Assembly: GCA_947498815.1 (NCBI GenBank)
Contig: CANMLU010000004.1
Span: 358,737-422,736, forward strand
Length of the DNA: 64,000 bases
Direction of reading: 5' to 3'
From: an uncultured Aquimarina sp.
Lineage (GTDB): Bacteria; Bacteroidota; Bacteroidia; Flavobacteriales; Flavobacteriaceae
Of the stretch, positions 52,176-62,700 are shown one piece after another; the first letter of the stretch is position 1, and every line of letters starts with the position of its first letter. The notes under the pieces were generated by a model, which was not told where the DNA came from, searched no databases, and saw only the letters and a program-made list of their open reading frames with translations. The position numbers were made by a program, and so were the translations under genes.

Positions 52176-52228
52176 GATTGAAAGATGCTTCTTTATATAA
52201 AAGTACAAGTATTATTATGTAATATTTT

Positions 52229-52310
52229 TACGGCAAAACCTTACGTATTTTGATGTTTATGTGTATTGAAAATCAAAGTTTTATATATACTTTTATCCTG
52301 TTAAGAAAAC
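52229..52310 (+). promoter_or_regulatory. Conserved upstream block, copy 1
   Basis: The block begins with TACGGCAAAACC and includes GTGTATTGAAAATCAAAGT and a TTTTATCCTGTTAAGAAAA stretch. It aligns over about 75 bases with 55536-55615. It lies about 200 bases upstream of the small ORF at 52514 and some 650 bases before the LamG protein gene. A shared promoter or regulator site is inferred from the match. Confidence 0.55.
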
Positions 52311-52513
52311 TTTAACTTTTTCAGAATTAAATAGGTTCATTAAAAATAGGAGATTTAAATTCTTACCCCTGATCTCTATTACATTTTTGATTGTTACACA
52401 CCAATGATAATTCAATTCCTTGTAAAACTTGTCAAACTGTTGAAATTTCTATTCATGTGCCCCATTTTGCATGTTTGGTTAATTAAAGGATATAATTAAT
52501 TAAATAACTACTT

Positions 52514-52723
52514 ATGAACAACTTCACTTTTTCTTTTTTATTAAAATCATTAGCACGACCCTTACTTCTGGTGTCATATCTAGCTTTGGTTTTCTGTTTT
52601 AATTGTTTTGAAACAGAGTATATAGGCGATTATTATCTTCAATCTATTGCAAACACTATTGATTTCACAATTGATAATGACGCTTCATCTTTGCATCATG
52701 ATCAGTCATTATTCTATAAATAA
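52514..52723 (+). CDS. Possible small membrane peptide (uncertain)
   Basis: A 69-residue frame with one hydrophobic segment (PLLLVSYLALVFCFNCF) after a short basic start. No family is recognised and it shows no similarity to the small ORF at 55806, although the two occupy equivalent positions between matching upstream blocks and matching downstream elements. It could be a leader peptide or chance. Confidence 0.35.
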   Translation: MNNFTFSFLLKSLARPLLLVSYLALVFCFNCFETEYIGDYYLQSIANTIDFTIDNDASSLHHDQSLFYK

Positions 52724-52731
52724 AATATAAT

Positions 52732-52790
52732 AACCCTGCTATTATAAACTTTGGCGAGCCGGTAAAAGTAAGGTCTGAATAACGATTTTT
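52732..52790 (+). ncRNA. Possible structured leader element, copy 1
   Basis: It contains ACTTTGGCGAGCC at 52748-52760, then GTAAAAGTAAGG and TCTGAATAACGATT. It matches 56081-56147 with about 80% identity, including the loop-like GGCGAGCC. No known Rfam family could be named from reading. It lies 170 bases before the LamG T9SS gene. The most probable reading is a cis-acting RNA or conserved 5' leader. Confidence 0.5.
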
Positions 52791-52958
52791 TTAAGTATTA
52801 AGTTAATATTCTAAAATATAAAATAAGGTAATCTTCTACCTTACCAAAAACGTTACGACATCCTCCCATAGTTATACATAGCTCTTATGTAATTAATGAT
52901 GTACAATGCAATTACAATCAAGTTTTGTAAGGTGTTGTACTGACCATAAACTTTAAAA

Positions 52959-54608
52959 ATGTTAACTATGAAAACAACTATTAAATTTTTGATGCTATTC
53001 GTTTTAGGTTTTAGCAGTTCGATACATGCACGAATCGCGGCAGAACTGGATATATATCCAAGACCAGACCTACCAGCATACCTTATAAATGTGCCAGCTC
53101 CTTTACCCGAGATACTAGAAATTACTAGGCCACTCTCAGGTCCTTCTTGTGTTATGCCAGATACATATTTGGCACTATGGAATTTTGACATCGCAATGGG
53201 AACGGATGATTATTCGGCTAACGGAAATAATGCCATTTCGATTACAGGAACGGTTGCTTTTGACGCTGTAGATTTTAAAGAAGGAGATCAATCCATTGTA
53301 TTTGATGGAGCTACCAAAATACAATATAGTCAAACACCAGGTCCATTTATGATTGCTGCAACAGCCGCCAGAAGTGTGGGGATGTGGGTAAAGCCGATGG
53401 GATCTTATGGTTTTCAAGAACTTTATGATGAAGGAGGAAGTTCTAATGGTATGGCTATTAGGTTATTTGGATCTAATGTCGAATCTGTGGTGAGAAGTGG
53501 ATCTGCTAATAACTTAAGTGCAGCATTTCCTATGGATGGAGACTGGCATCATATAGCAGTAGTGTATGATGGAAATAACACAAGTCATTCGCTTTATATT
53601 GATGGAGTTCTTGCAGCATCAAGTATTACCGCACCTGCAACGATTGCAACTCATAATGAGTCGGGAGGTTTAGGTGGTGTCGATACCACAGATAGCTTTG
53701 GTGCTTCCACTGATAATTTTTTTATGGGAAAAATGGATGCTGTGGCCGTCTATGATTTTGCACTTTCTGCTGCCGAAGTTTTTGCAGTTGCTTGTTTGGA
53801 AGACCCAAACCCTCCAACAGAGTGTACATATTCTGTGATCAATTCGGAAGGTTTTGAATCAGGTTGGGGTATTTGGAATGATGGAGGATCAGATGCCAGA
53901 AGACACGCAAGAGACGCCGCTTATGCCCAAACCGGAACCTTTTGTATAAGACTACGTGATAATACGTCTACTTCTGTAATGACTACAGATGCACTTGATC
54001 TATCTATTTATGAGGAATTGACGATAGATTTTGCATACTATTGTAGAAGTATGGACGATGCTAATGAAGATTTCTGGCTTCAGATATCAACAGATGGAGG
54101 AGCGAACTTTACTACAGTCGAAGAATGGAATTTCAGTGATGAATTTTTAAATGATCTACGATACAAAGGTCAAGTAATTATCGAAGGCCCTTTCACATCT
54201 AACACTCAAATTAGATTTAGAGCAGACGCCTCAGGAAATCGAGATTGGGTATATATAGATGATGTTGTGATTAACGGATGTACTACAACTTCACCTCCGC
54301 CGGTAGATGAACGATCTGATGTCGTTAAAAATAATGAGGTTAAAGTGGATGAAACTGTTCTAAAAACGCGAGATTTTTCTGTATATCCTAATCCATTTGA
54401 AAACCAAATAAATATCCAGATTCAAGGTGGTCAATACGAAAATGCTGTAATAGAACTTTTCAATAGTCTTGGTCAATCAATATTTGTAAAATCGTATAGA
54501 AATGAAGAGAGAATTAATGTATCTACACAGAATCTATCAACAGGTCAATACTTCTTGCAGATAAATATTGATAATAAGATAACAACGAAAAGAGTACTAA
54601 AAATGTAG
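52959..54608 (+). CDS. LamG-domain surface protein with T9SS sorting domain
   Basis: 549 residues. Signal peptide up to about residue 25 (SSSIHA). LamG/concanavalin-like domain at about 65-275 (YLALWNFDIAMGTDDYSANG, SIVFDGATKIQYS, GDWHHIAVVYDG). A second jelly-roll domain at about 290-440 (SEGFESGWGIWNDGGSDARR). The C-terminal T9SS type A sorting domain starts FSVYPNPFENQINI and ends in ITTKRVLKM. The start may be Met4 (MKTTIKFLM) rather than 52959. The protein is probably secreted or attached to the cell surface and binds carbohydrate; the ligand is unknown. Confidence 0.9.
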   Translation: MLTMKTTIKFLMLFVLGFSSSIHARIAAELDIYPRPDLPAYLINVPAPLPEILEITRPLSGPSCVMPDTYLALWNFDIAMGTDDYSANGNNAISITGTVAFDAVDFKEGDQSIVFDGATKIQYSQTPGPFMIAATAARSVGMWVKPMGSYGFQELYDEGGSSNGMAIRLFGSNVESVVRSGSANNLSAAFPMDGDWHHIAVVYDGNNTSHSLYIDGVLAASSITAPATIATHNESGGLGGVDTTDSFGASTDNFFMGKMDAVAVYDFALSAAEVFAVACLEDPNPPTECTYSVINSEGFESGWGIWNDGGSDARRHARDAAYAQTGTFCIRLRDNTSTSVMTTDALDLSIYEELTIDFAYYCRSMDDANEDFWLQISTDGGANFTTVEEWNFSDEFLNDLRYKGQVIIEGPFTSNTQIRFRADASGNRDWVYIDDVVINGCTTTSPPPVDERSDVVKNNEVKVDETVLKTRDFSVYPNPFENQINIQIQGGQYENAVIELFNSLGQSIFVKSYRNEERINVSTQNLSTGQYFLQINIDNKITTKRVLKM

Positions 54609-54639
54609 CTTTACACTGTATTATGAATATTCTATACAT

Positions 54640-54801
54640 TGAACTCATCTTGACTTTTTGTTTTTGACCGAAAATGAGTTGAAATTTGACCAGATGAGGC
54701 ACTTTTTGAAAGCTATAGCAGAGCTATAGATAAGAAAAGTAACAAAATATGGTTGAATTTCAGTCATTTTTTAGGAAATAGAAAAAGTCAAGATGAGTTC
54801 A
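54640..54801. repeat. MITE-like element with long inverted arms
   Basis: Perfect 20-base inverted ends (TGAACTCATCTTGACTTTTT at 54640-54659 and its complement at 54782-54801). The similarity continues inwards: AAAATGAGTTGAAATTTGACCA on the left resembles AAAATGACTGAAATTCAACCA in reverse on the right, so the arms extend to about 50-60 bases. The inner 60 bases include AGCTATAGCAGAGCTATAG. There is no coding capacity. Confidence 0.75.
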
Positions 54802-55535
54802 TTATATAGAAGTATAGCTCAAATGAGTAAGCAATTAGCAAGGCTTACTCATTTGAGTTTTGTTACGAATTCAATTCATTTAAAAAATCTATAAAAGAAT
54901 ATGGGCTAGGAGTGAATTACCAACCAGGACACAATGGGAATAGGTGACTTCAGGAGGATAAAGGGCGCAGTTTTTCTTAGGGAAACGAGGCAGAAATCTG
55001 ATAATACCAAAAACCTAAAGGGTCAGAACACTGCATAAACCACCAAACCTATGAAAAAGCAATAAAGGATCTTTTTTTTACGTAATGCCACATATTGTGC
55101 CAGTTATAGAATATCTTCAAGAATGGGAAATAGTTTAGATTCATTTTCAGAACATAAGGGATTTAGAACAGTAATTAATATTTGATGATGCCATAAATAC
55201 GTTCATTTATAGCGTGTTGGTAATTAATGTTTTAGTGAATTGACAAAGAGGTAAAACCATAGTTTATTTCAGTGCATACCATAAAATAGTATCACTTTTG
55301 ATGTATAGTAAAAGGTAGACCGTTTTTGGTTTTTACGTTTTTGGGCATTTTGGTTTTTATGTGTTTTCATCACCAAAACACATATGGTATTAAGATTTAA
55401 TTAACAGTAATTCTTAAGAATTACATATTTTTTTAACAAATTTGAATACTATTGATGCATTATTCTTAAATAAAAAGAGAAATTCATTATTTTTAATCAA
55501 TTTATGGTCCAAATAAACATTGTTTTTATTGTTGT
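54802..55535. other. Noncoding stretch, possibly decayed
   Basis: More than 700 bases with no convincing gene. Short readable patches in 54930-55200 are interrupted by stops in every frame, which would fit an old degraded gene, but no family could be recognised. AT content is high, especially 55380-55520. Confidence 0.35.
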
Positions 55536-55615
55536 GGTTTTACCGTAATTATTTTGAGTCTATAGTGTATTGTAAATCAAAGTATTATGTCTAATTTTAT
55601 ATTGTTAAAAAAAAC
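55536..55615 (+). promoter_or_regulatory. Conserved upstream block, copy 2
   Basis: GGTTTTACCGTA is followed by an ATTTTGAGTCTATAGTGTAT run and GTAAATCAAAGTATTAT. It aligns with the block at 52229-52310. It lies about 200 bases upstream of the small ORF at 55806, the same layout as at copy 1. Confidence 0.55.
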
Positions 55616-55805
55616 ATAAAGTAAATACATCATTAAAAAGAGTTGTTATAGATAAAAATTATACTTAGACATTTTATTTTATACCCCGTATCGGTCTATA
55701 ATTTTTTAACAACTTTTTTATTGTACTCGTCAAAATTGCATTTTAGTATCTATAAGCCCTATAGGTGTTAAAATACTGAGCTTAAACCATCAATGCAATA
55801 GTACC

Positions 55806-55991
55806 ATGAGCTACAATATTCTAACTTCCTTTTTTTATAGTGTAATGATGTTTTCATTATTACAGTTAGTAACTTTCATTTTACATAAGAATTATTTTAA
55901 TGTACATCGTTTGGATCAGTATCTAAAACTTTGTACAAATACTGTATACATTAGTTTTATTTCCATACTACTTGCTTGGTACGAGGAATAA
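55806..55991 (+). CDS. Possible small hydrophobic peptide (uncertain)
   Basis: A 61-residue frame with hydrophobic segments (SVMMFSLLQLVTFIL and VYISFISILLAWYEE). It resembles a two-span membrane peptide, but no family is known. Its position matches that of the small ORF at 52514 relative to the conserved blocks. Confidence 0.35.
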   Translation: MSYNILTSFFYSVMMFSLLQLVTFILHKNYFNVHRLDQYLKLCTNTVYISFISILLAWYEE

Positions 55992-56080
55992 ATAACAAAT
56001 GAAAGTTGGATGTTTTTAAATTCATAAAATAAATGATAAGAAGTAACAAAAAAATAATAGTGTAAAAAGAAAATAGAAAA

Positions 56081-56147
56081 AACAACCCCGCAATTGCAAA
56101 ACTTTGGCGAGCCAGCAAAAGCGAGGATCTGAATAACGATTAATTTA
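56081..56147 (+). ncRNA. Possible structured leader element, copy 2
   Basis: AACAACCCCGCAATTGC precedes ACTTTGGCGAGCC (56101-56113), then GCAAAAGCGAGG and TCTGAATAACGATT. It is a close match to 52732-52790. It ends 18 bases before the ORF at 56165 and so would sit in the 5' leader of the ORF and of the giant surface protein gene. Confidence 0.5.
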
Positions 56148-56164
56148 AAGCAAAATCAACCATT

Positions 56165-56728
56165 ATGAAGTTATATTCTTTTACAACAAAAGGTATACCA
56201 CAATCTACTTCTTCAAAAGATATCGATCAATATGTCGGTGCCAATTATATATATAAACAAACAGGAGACAAATTTAAGAATAATAGACTACTTCTATTAG
56301 GGGGAATAACCCTGTTTTTAATAGGGGTATATTTACTGGTAGCCTGTATATTCTTACATGTTTCTTCCGAGGTTTCAACAACACTCTTTTACAACGAAAA
56401 AAGCATACAAACTATTGCCATAGAGAATGGCAGTAGATTATGTCTTATCCCAATTTCAAAACATATTCGTAACCTGAATTCAATTGACTATGAAAAAGAC
56501 GATCATTCGAATACCGCCATACAAGTGTGGTATTTCGGAAATAGCCTTTTGAGTCCAAACTTTAGGCCCAACCACTGGTGGGGTGCGTTTTGGGCATACT
56601 CCCAAGTGCCTATACATCATCAGGCTAGTGCCGTTTGGATACATCGAATTCAGGTTACTTTTTTGATACCACATACAATGATTCCTTCGAATCACTTCAA
56701 AACGAATTACAAAACAATTTTATCATAA
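56165..56728 (+). CDS. Uncharacterised protein upstream of the giant surface protein
   Basis: 187 residues, no family recognised. There is one strong transmembrane segment at about 43-66 (LLLLGGITLFLIGVYLLVAC). The N-terminal part is polar; the C-terminal part is rich in Trp, His and Pro (NHWWGAFWAYSQVPIHHQ), an unusual composition that could mean a frameshifted or decayed gene. It ends 7 bases before the ATG of the giant gene, which suggests translational coupling. The reading frame is real; its coding status is uncertain. Confidence 0.5.
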   Translation: MKLYSFTTKGIPQSTSSKDIDQYVGANYIYKQTGDKFKNNRLLLLGGITLFLIGVYLLVACIFLHVSSEVSTTLFYNEKSIQTIAIENGSRLCLIPISKHIRNLNSIDYEKDDHSNTAIQVWYFGNSLLSPNFRPNHWWGAFWAYSQVPIHHQASAVWIHRIQVTFLIPHTMIPSNHFKTNYKTILS

Positions 56729-56735
56729 ATAGCTT

Positions 56736-59700
56736 ATGAAAGTTTTTCCTCAAAAATTACTTCAAAATTCTAAATGTTCATTAGTAACACTTAGAAGTAG
56801 TATAGTAATCATTAGTCTTTTGATGATTCAAAACATCAATGCTCAAAGCTCTATTCTTGGGGTGACTACCGATTTTCAAGGGTTTACAGAGTCTACCACA
56901 GCTACTGTAAATACATCACCACGTATGGATAGACTTAATAATCTATTGGCATTTACGGTAGCAGCAATCCCAACAGGAACCACAACTTACTCTACGGGTG
57001 TCAATGATGCAGTCCTTAATACAAATTCTGTAATATATACAGCAGGAAATTATGGGGCTTTAGTTCCTTCGGTAGCACAAGCTCAACGAGCGGGGCAAGG
57101 TGATTTTGATGATGGTGTAACCGATAGCTTTACAACAGGTGCACAAATTTATCCGACTCCGGGTATAGGTCCTAATCGAGATATAAGAGCATATTTAACC
57201 GATGGAATTAACGGATTAGGATTTTCTACTTTTGCCAATAACGTTGGGGGTACTTTTATTTTCAATTTAACCAATATTGATGCTTCCACGGTGGGTGATG
57301 GTATACCGGATTTGCTATACTTTAATATGGCGGCACCTTCAACTTCTAATATAGTATTCGAAATTTATAGTGGAGCAACCTTATTAGGTACAGTTGCTAG
57401 TCAAGAAGACTCGCATGCCAATGTAGCCAGGGTAAAAAACGACAGGTTTGTAACAGCAACAGGAGCAAGTTCTGGAGCTGGTGCAGTAGGAGCTAACCAA
57501 TTTGTTCAGGGTTTCTCTGTAGATCTTTCAGATTTAGGTATTACTCAGGCACAAATGGCTACAGCAACAGAGTTACGTTTGATTTTACCTAATCAAGCAG
57601 ATCCGCCATTTATCGCTTATAATCTGGATGCCTTTACAGCAATAGATCCATCTGCCTGTACTATAGTAGATGCAGATCTTACTGCTATAACTTGTAATAA
57701 TAATGGAACAGCAATTGCTTCAGATGATTTTATAACCTTTGACCTTAATCCTACAGGCAATAATCTAGGAGCAACGTATAACGTTTCGGTTGCATCAGGT
57801 AGTATCACGCCAACTTCAGGAACCTATGGAGCTGCGACTACATTTACACTACAAAACGGAAGTGCAGGAGGAGGAAGTGTATTGGTTTCTATCGAAGATA
57901 TAGATGAAGGCCTAAACTGTAGGTTAGATATTACAGTGTCTGATACAGGAAGCTGCTCTGATGCAGATGGTGATGGAGTAGTGGATAGTGCAGATCTAGA
58001 TGATGATAATGATGGGATTTTGGATACAGAAGAAAGCTGCGTGGTGAATACAAATTTAACAGCAATTTCGAATACTCAAATTACAGGTACACTGTACAAT
58101 GCAACGTATACATTTACTGGAGACGGACCAGGGCTTCCTGGAACTGCAGTAAATGTTGGTACATTTGATTTTTCTGCTAACCCAGGGGTATTTGATCCAG
58201 CGGAGTCTGTTGTTCAAACAAATCTTATTTCTGGATCCCAACCAGGATCGGTAACATTCTCTTCTGCAATACAAAATTTAAGAATAAATATTTCAATTCA
58301 ATCGACTACAAACTCATTTACATTTGATCAACCATTTGTGGTGGTTAGCTCAGATGGATACGTACAAACAGATAACACTATCATTGGTGGAGGTAATGGA
58401 ACTTTAAGGTTTTTAGGCCCGGTAACTACATTGAACTGGACATCAAATGGAGCAGATACTGGTGATGGAATTCATATGGTATTTTATGATTGTAGTTTAG
58501 ATTCTGATAATGATAGTGTAATTAACAGTTTAGATCTCGATAGTGACAACGACGGTATCTATGATGTCGTAGAAGTAGCCGGCGTAGAGAGTACTGCTCC
58601 AGGACAAGGCGGTCGTGTTGATGATGATAATGACAATGGAGATAATACAGCAACCAACGGAATACCAAGTACTGTATTTCCTGCTGGTTTAGCACCCATA
58701 GAAACTACTCCCGGAATCCCGAACTACCTTAATCTTAATAGTGATGGAGATAGTTGTAGTGATGCCAATGAAGCCTATGATGATGCCGATGCCGATGGTG
58801 GCGATGGCGGAGTATATAACCCTGGCAATACGGCAGTCGAGCCCTTAACATTAGGTGCAGGAACTGTTGATGTAGCAGGGGTAGTGGTAGCTGCAGCATA
58901 TACTACAGGAACTGTTGCAGCTGTAACCGATAATACCATATTTACGGCCTGCGATGATGGTGATGGGATACCTGCAGCAGAAGAAGATGGTGGGCCTAAT
59001 GGTGGAGATGGCAACAACGATGGGATACCAGATTCACAACAATCCAATGTGACTTCTGCAATTGATGCTATAGGTACTGGATATGTTACCCTAGAAGTTG
59101 TGGTTACAGGAGATTGTGCGCAGATAAGCGATTTTAATACGGTATTAGAAAATGAAATTGCTTCATTAGATGATTCATTTGACTATCCTGTTGGTCTAAT
59201 TGATTTTACCTTACAATGTGGTGCCGCTGGCCAGTCTGCCAATGTGATTATTTACTGGCATAATGTTAATGCTATAAATACTTTTAGAAAATATGGATCT
59301 ACCGCTCCAGGAGCTAACAATGCAGATTATAATAATTTTATAATAACGCAAGGTACAGCAACAATTAATGGAAGAACTGTTCCAACCACATCGTATACAC
59401 TTACAGATGGGCAACCAGGAGATGAAAGTGCTACTCCTGCGGTTATTGTAGATCCAGTCGGACCAGCGATGCCATTGGCAGATTCTGATGGGGATGGGGT
59501 AGCTAATGGTTTTGATTTGGATGATGATAATGATGGAATCCTGGATGTAGACGAGTGTAATGTAGACCTGGGAACTTTTGGAATGGACTTAGTAGACGAT
59601 GCCGATACAATTTTTGAAATTACAGCAGAAAGTAACGCTACAACATTAGCTAATTTACTTTTTGTTGAAAATACAGATCTTACCTTAGTATCATCTAGTT

Positions 59701-62700
59701 TGAATGCAGGCTCGGTAACGCAGGTAGGAACCTTTGATGATGCCGATCAGATTACCGATAGTGGTGGAGCTACTGGCGCTTTTAGTGATTTTAGTACGGG
59801 GATTATTTTCTCTACGGGTAATGTACTAGAACTGGATGATAATTTTTCTAATCAGTTTTTTGAAAACCAGGTGCCACCAGATTTTACTGGCCCAGCTTTA
59901 GGAGATGGTGCTAATGGAACAGGCACCGCTGGTAATGGAACAGATCCTGATTTTCCGGGAGGACTAGACGTAATTGCCCTAGAGCTTACAATCAATGTTC
60001 CTGCTGAAACTACAATATCTGGAGAGTTTGTATTTGCTTCAGAAGAATATAATGATTTTGTAAATTCAGGGGCAAACGACCTTGCACAGGTATTAATTAA
60101 CGGAACCAATGTTGCATTAACGCCTTCAGGAGCTGCATTAAGTATCAATACGATAAATAATACTGTAGATAGTGCTTTTTATGTTGATAACGAGACAACT
60201 AGCACGTCAGTGAATATAGAGGCTGATGGATTTACCAAAGTATTAAGTTTTACTGCAGTGCTCAATGCAGGTAACAATACAATTAAGATAGGAATCGCAG
60301 ATTTGTTTGATAGATTCTTTGACTCTTGGTTACTTTTTAAAGCTAACTCTTTTATATTGTGTTATGATAAAGATACCGATGGTGATAATATTGCTGATCG
60401 ATTAGATTTAGACTCAGATAACGATGGTATCTATGATACTATTGAATCAGGAGGAACTTTAAGTGGTGCAACCGGACAAGAAGGACGTCACGACGACGAT
60501 AACAATAACACAGACAATACAGCGACCAATGGAGTACCTTCTCTGGCTAATGGTGGAGCAGGAAATACGCCAACAGATACAGGTAGTGATGGAAGCTTGG
60601 ACTATCTTACTCTAGATAGTGATGGTGATGGGTGTAGCGATGCCAATGAGGCATATGCAGATGCCAATGCCGATGGTGGCGATGGCGGGGTGTATAATCC
60701 GGGCAATGTAGCCACAGAACCACTAACCGATGTGGCAGGTACTGTAAATGCCAATGGATTGGTAGTGGCGGCAGGGTACACAGATCCAGTAGATGGAGAT
60801 ACAGATACTACAGACGATTACCAACAAATAGGTGGTCCCGATGGTGATGGAGATGGTATCTCTGATGCTTGTGATCCTGTATTTGATGATAATGATGGAG
60901 ATGGTGTTGGAGATGCAGTAGATCTCGATGATGACAATGATGGGATATTAGATACTGTAGAATGTACAGATACGTATAATAGTGTAGCTACAGGTGATAA
61001 TACCACCGATCCTGACAATTTTGAAAGTTTTATTAATTGGGTTACGTTTGATGCATTAGGAGCTGGTACAGGCCTTAGTGTAGGACAAACTACAACACTT
61101 ACAAATATTTATGGAGATGTGCTTACAATTACTGTAGATGCGGTAAACCCAAGTACGTCTTTAGAATACAATATTGCAAATAATGGAGGAAGCCTCTTTA
61201 ATAATGGCTATGATATAGGGACTAACGGAACTACAGCATCCACAATTGCAATGCAAAATGGAGGAGGTGCTACATCTAGTTATATCTTAAGTTTTAGTGC
61301 AGTAGATAGTGGAGGAAGTCCTATCCCAGCCAATATTGTAATAGCCGAAGCAGAATCAGCTGCAGGGCCTTTATTTAGTGGAGCAAATGTGGAAATAGTT
61401 ACCGTTACTGCAGGAAGTGGAGTGCTCGGTCTTTTAGAGAACTTAGGAGGAGCCGATTACCAGATTACAGCAGGTGCAATTGGTACTTCAAGCCTTTCGT
61501 ATACAGATACAGCGTATTCAGGAGGTCCAGCAGGGCAACGCACCTCACCATTATTAATTAATAATAATGCATCAACAATCACTGTACAATATTTTGCTAC
61601 TAGTGGAGGCGCACAGCGCCAAGCCTTTGGTTGGTTTACAACTCCGGCTTGTGATACAGACGGAGACGGAATCCCTAATTTACTTGATTTGGATGCTGAT
61701 AACGACGGTATTTACGATGTTGTAGAATCAGGAGGCACTGATATTGATAATGACGGTAGGGCAGATGATACTAACAATAATACAGATAATACAGGTAATA
61801 ATGGTATTCCTACTTCTGCAGGAGCAGGAAATACTCCAACAGATACGGGAAGTGATGGTAGTTTAGATTATCTTACACTAGATAGTGATGGTGATGGGTG
61901 TAGCGATGCCAATGAGGCCTATAACGATCCTAATGCCGATGGAGGTGATACAGGAGTGTTTGGTACAGATCCTGCGGATCCTACAACAATTGTAGATCCT
62001 GATGGAACGGTAACTGGAGCAAGTTATACAGATCCTGTAGATACTGATTCAACAGGTGGATTAGATTACCAACAAATAGGAGGGCCAGATAGTGATGGAG
62101 ATGGGATTTCTGATGCCTGTGATTTGGTATTTGATGATAATGATGGTGATGGAATAGGTGATGCTGTGGATTTGGATGACGATAATGACGGGATATTAGA
62201 TAGCGTAGAGTGTCCTGCTAATTTAACAACAGTAGATTTTACAGGCTTAAATAATACTGGAGGTACTTTTAGTACTAGCACAGGAATAGAAAGTGTACTA
62301 GAAATAACTGCAGGTGCAATTACTACTACAGGTGGTCCCTTAGATACCGATGTTAGTGCAACAACAGGGTTGATAAGGATTCAAAATAATACACCACAAG
62401 CAGGAGATACGTCAACAATGATCTATGCTATAGATCGCCCTTCTATAGTAAGAATATCTTCAGATTCCGGAGTTACTAATATGGCAAATTCAGAATCTAT
62501 GCAATTCATTGCAATTAATCCGGCAACAGGTTTTTCCTGGACGCAGTCTGGAGTAACAGCTGCAAATGTGGTTGTTTCTACTACTTTTACTGCAGATGAT
62601 ACGATAACGATCACAGGAACGAATACATCATCAGGTCCTTTTGCCACATTTCAATTTGAATCTAATGTTGCTGTTAATGCACTACAAGTTGTTCAGATAA

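Noticed and set aside
54928-55040. A 34-codon frame starting MGIGDFRR and nearby frames that might be an old transposase
   Set aside because: Stops in all frames within about 100 bases and no recognisable family motif, so reported only as possibly decayed noncoding sequence.
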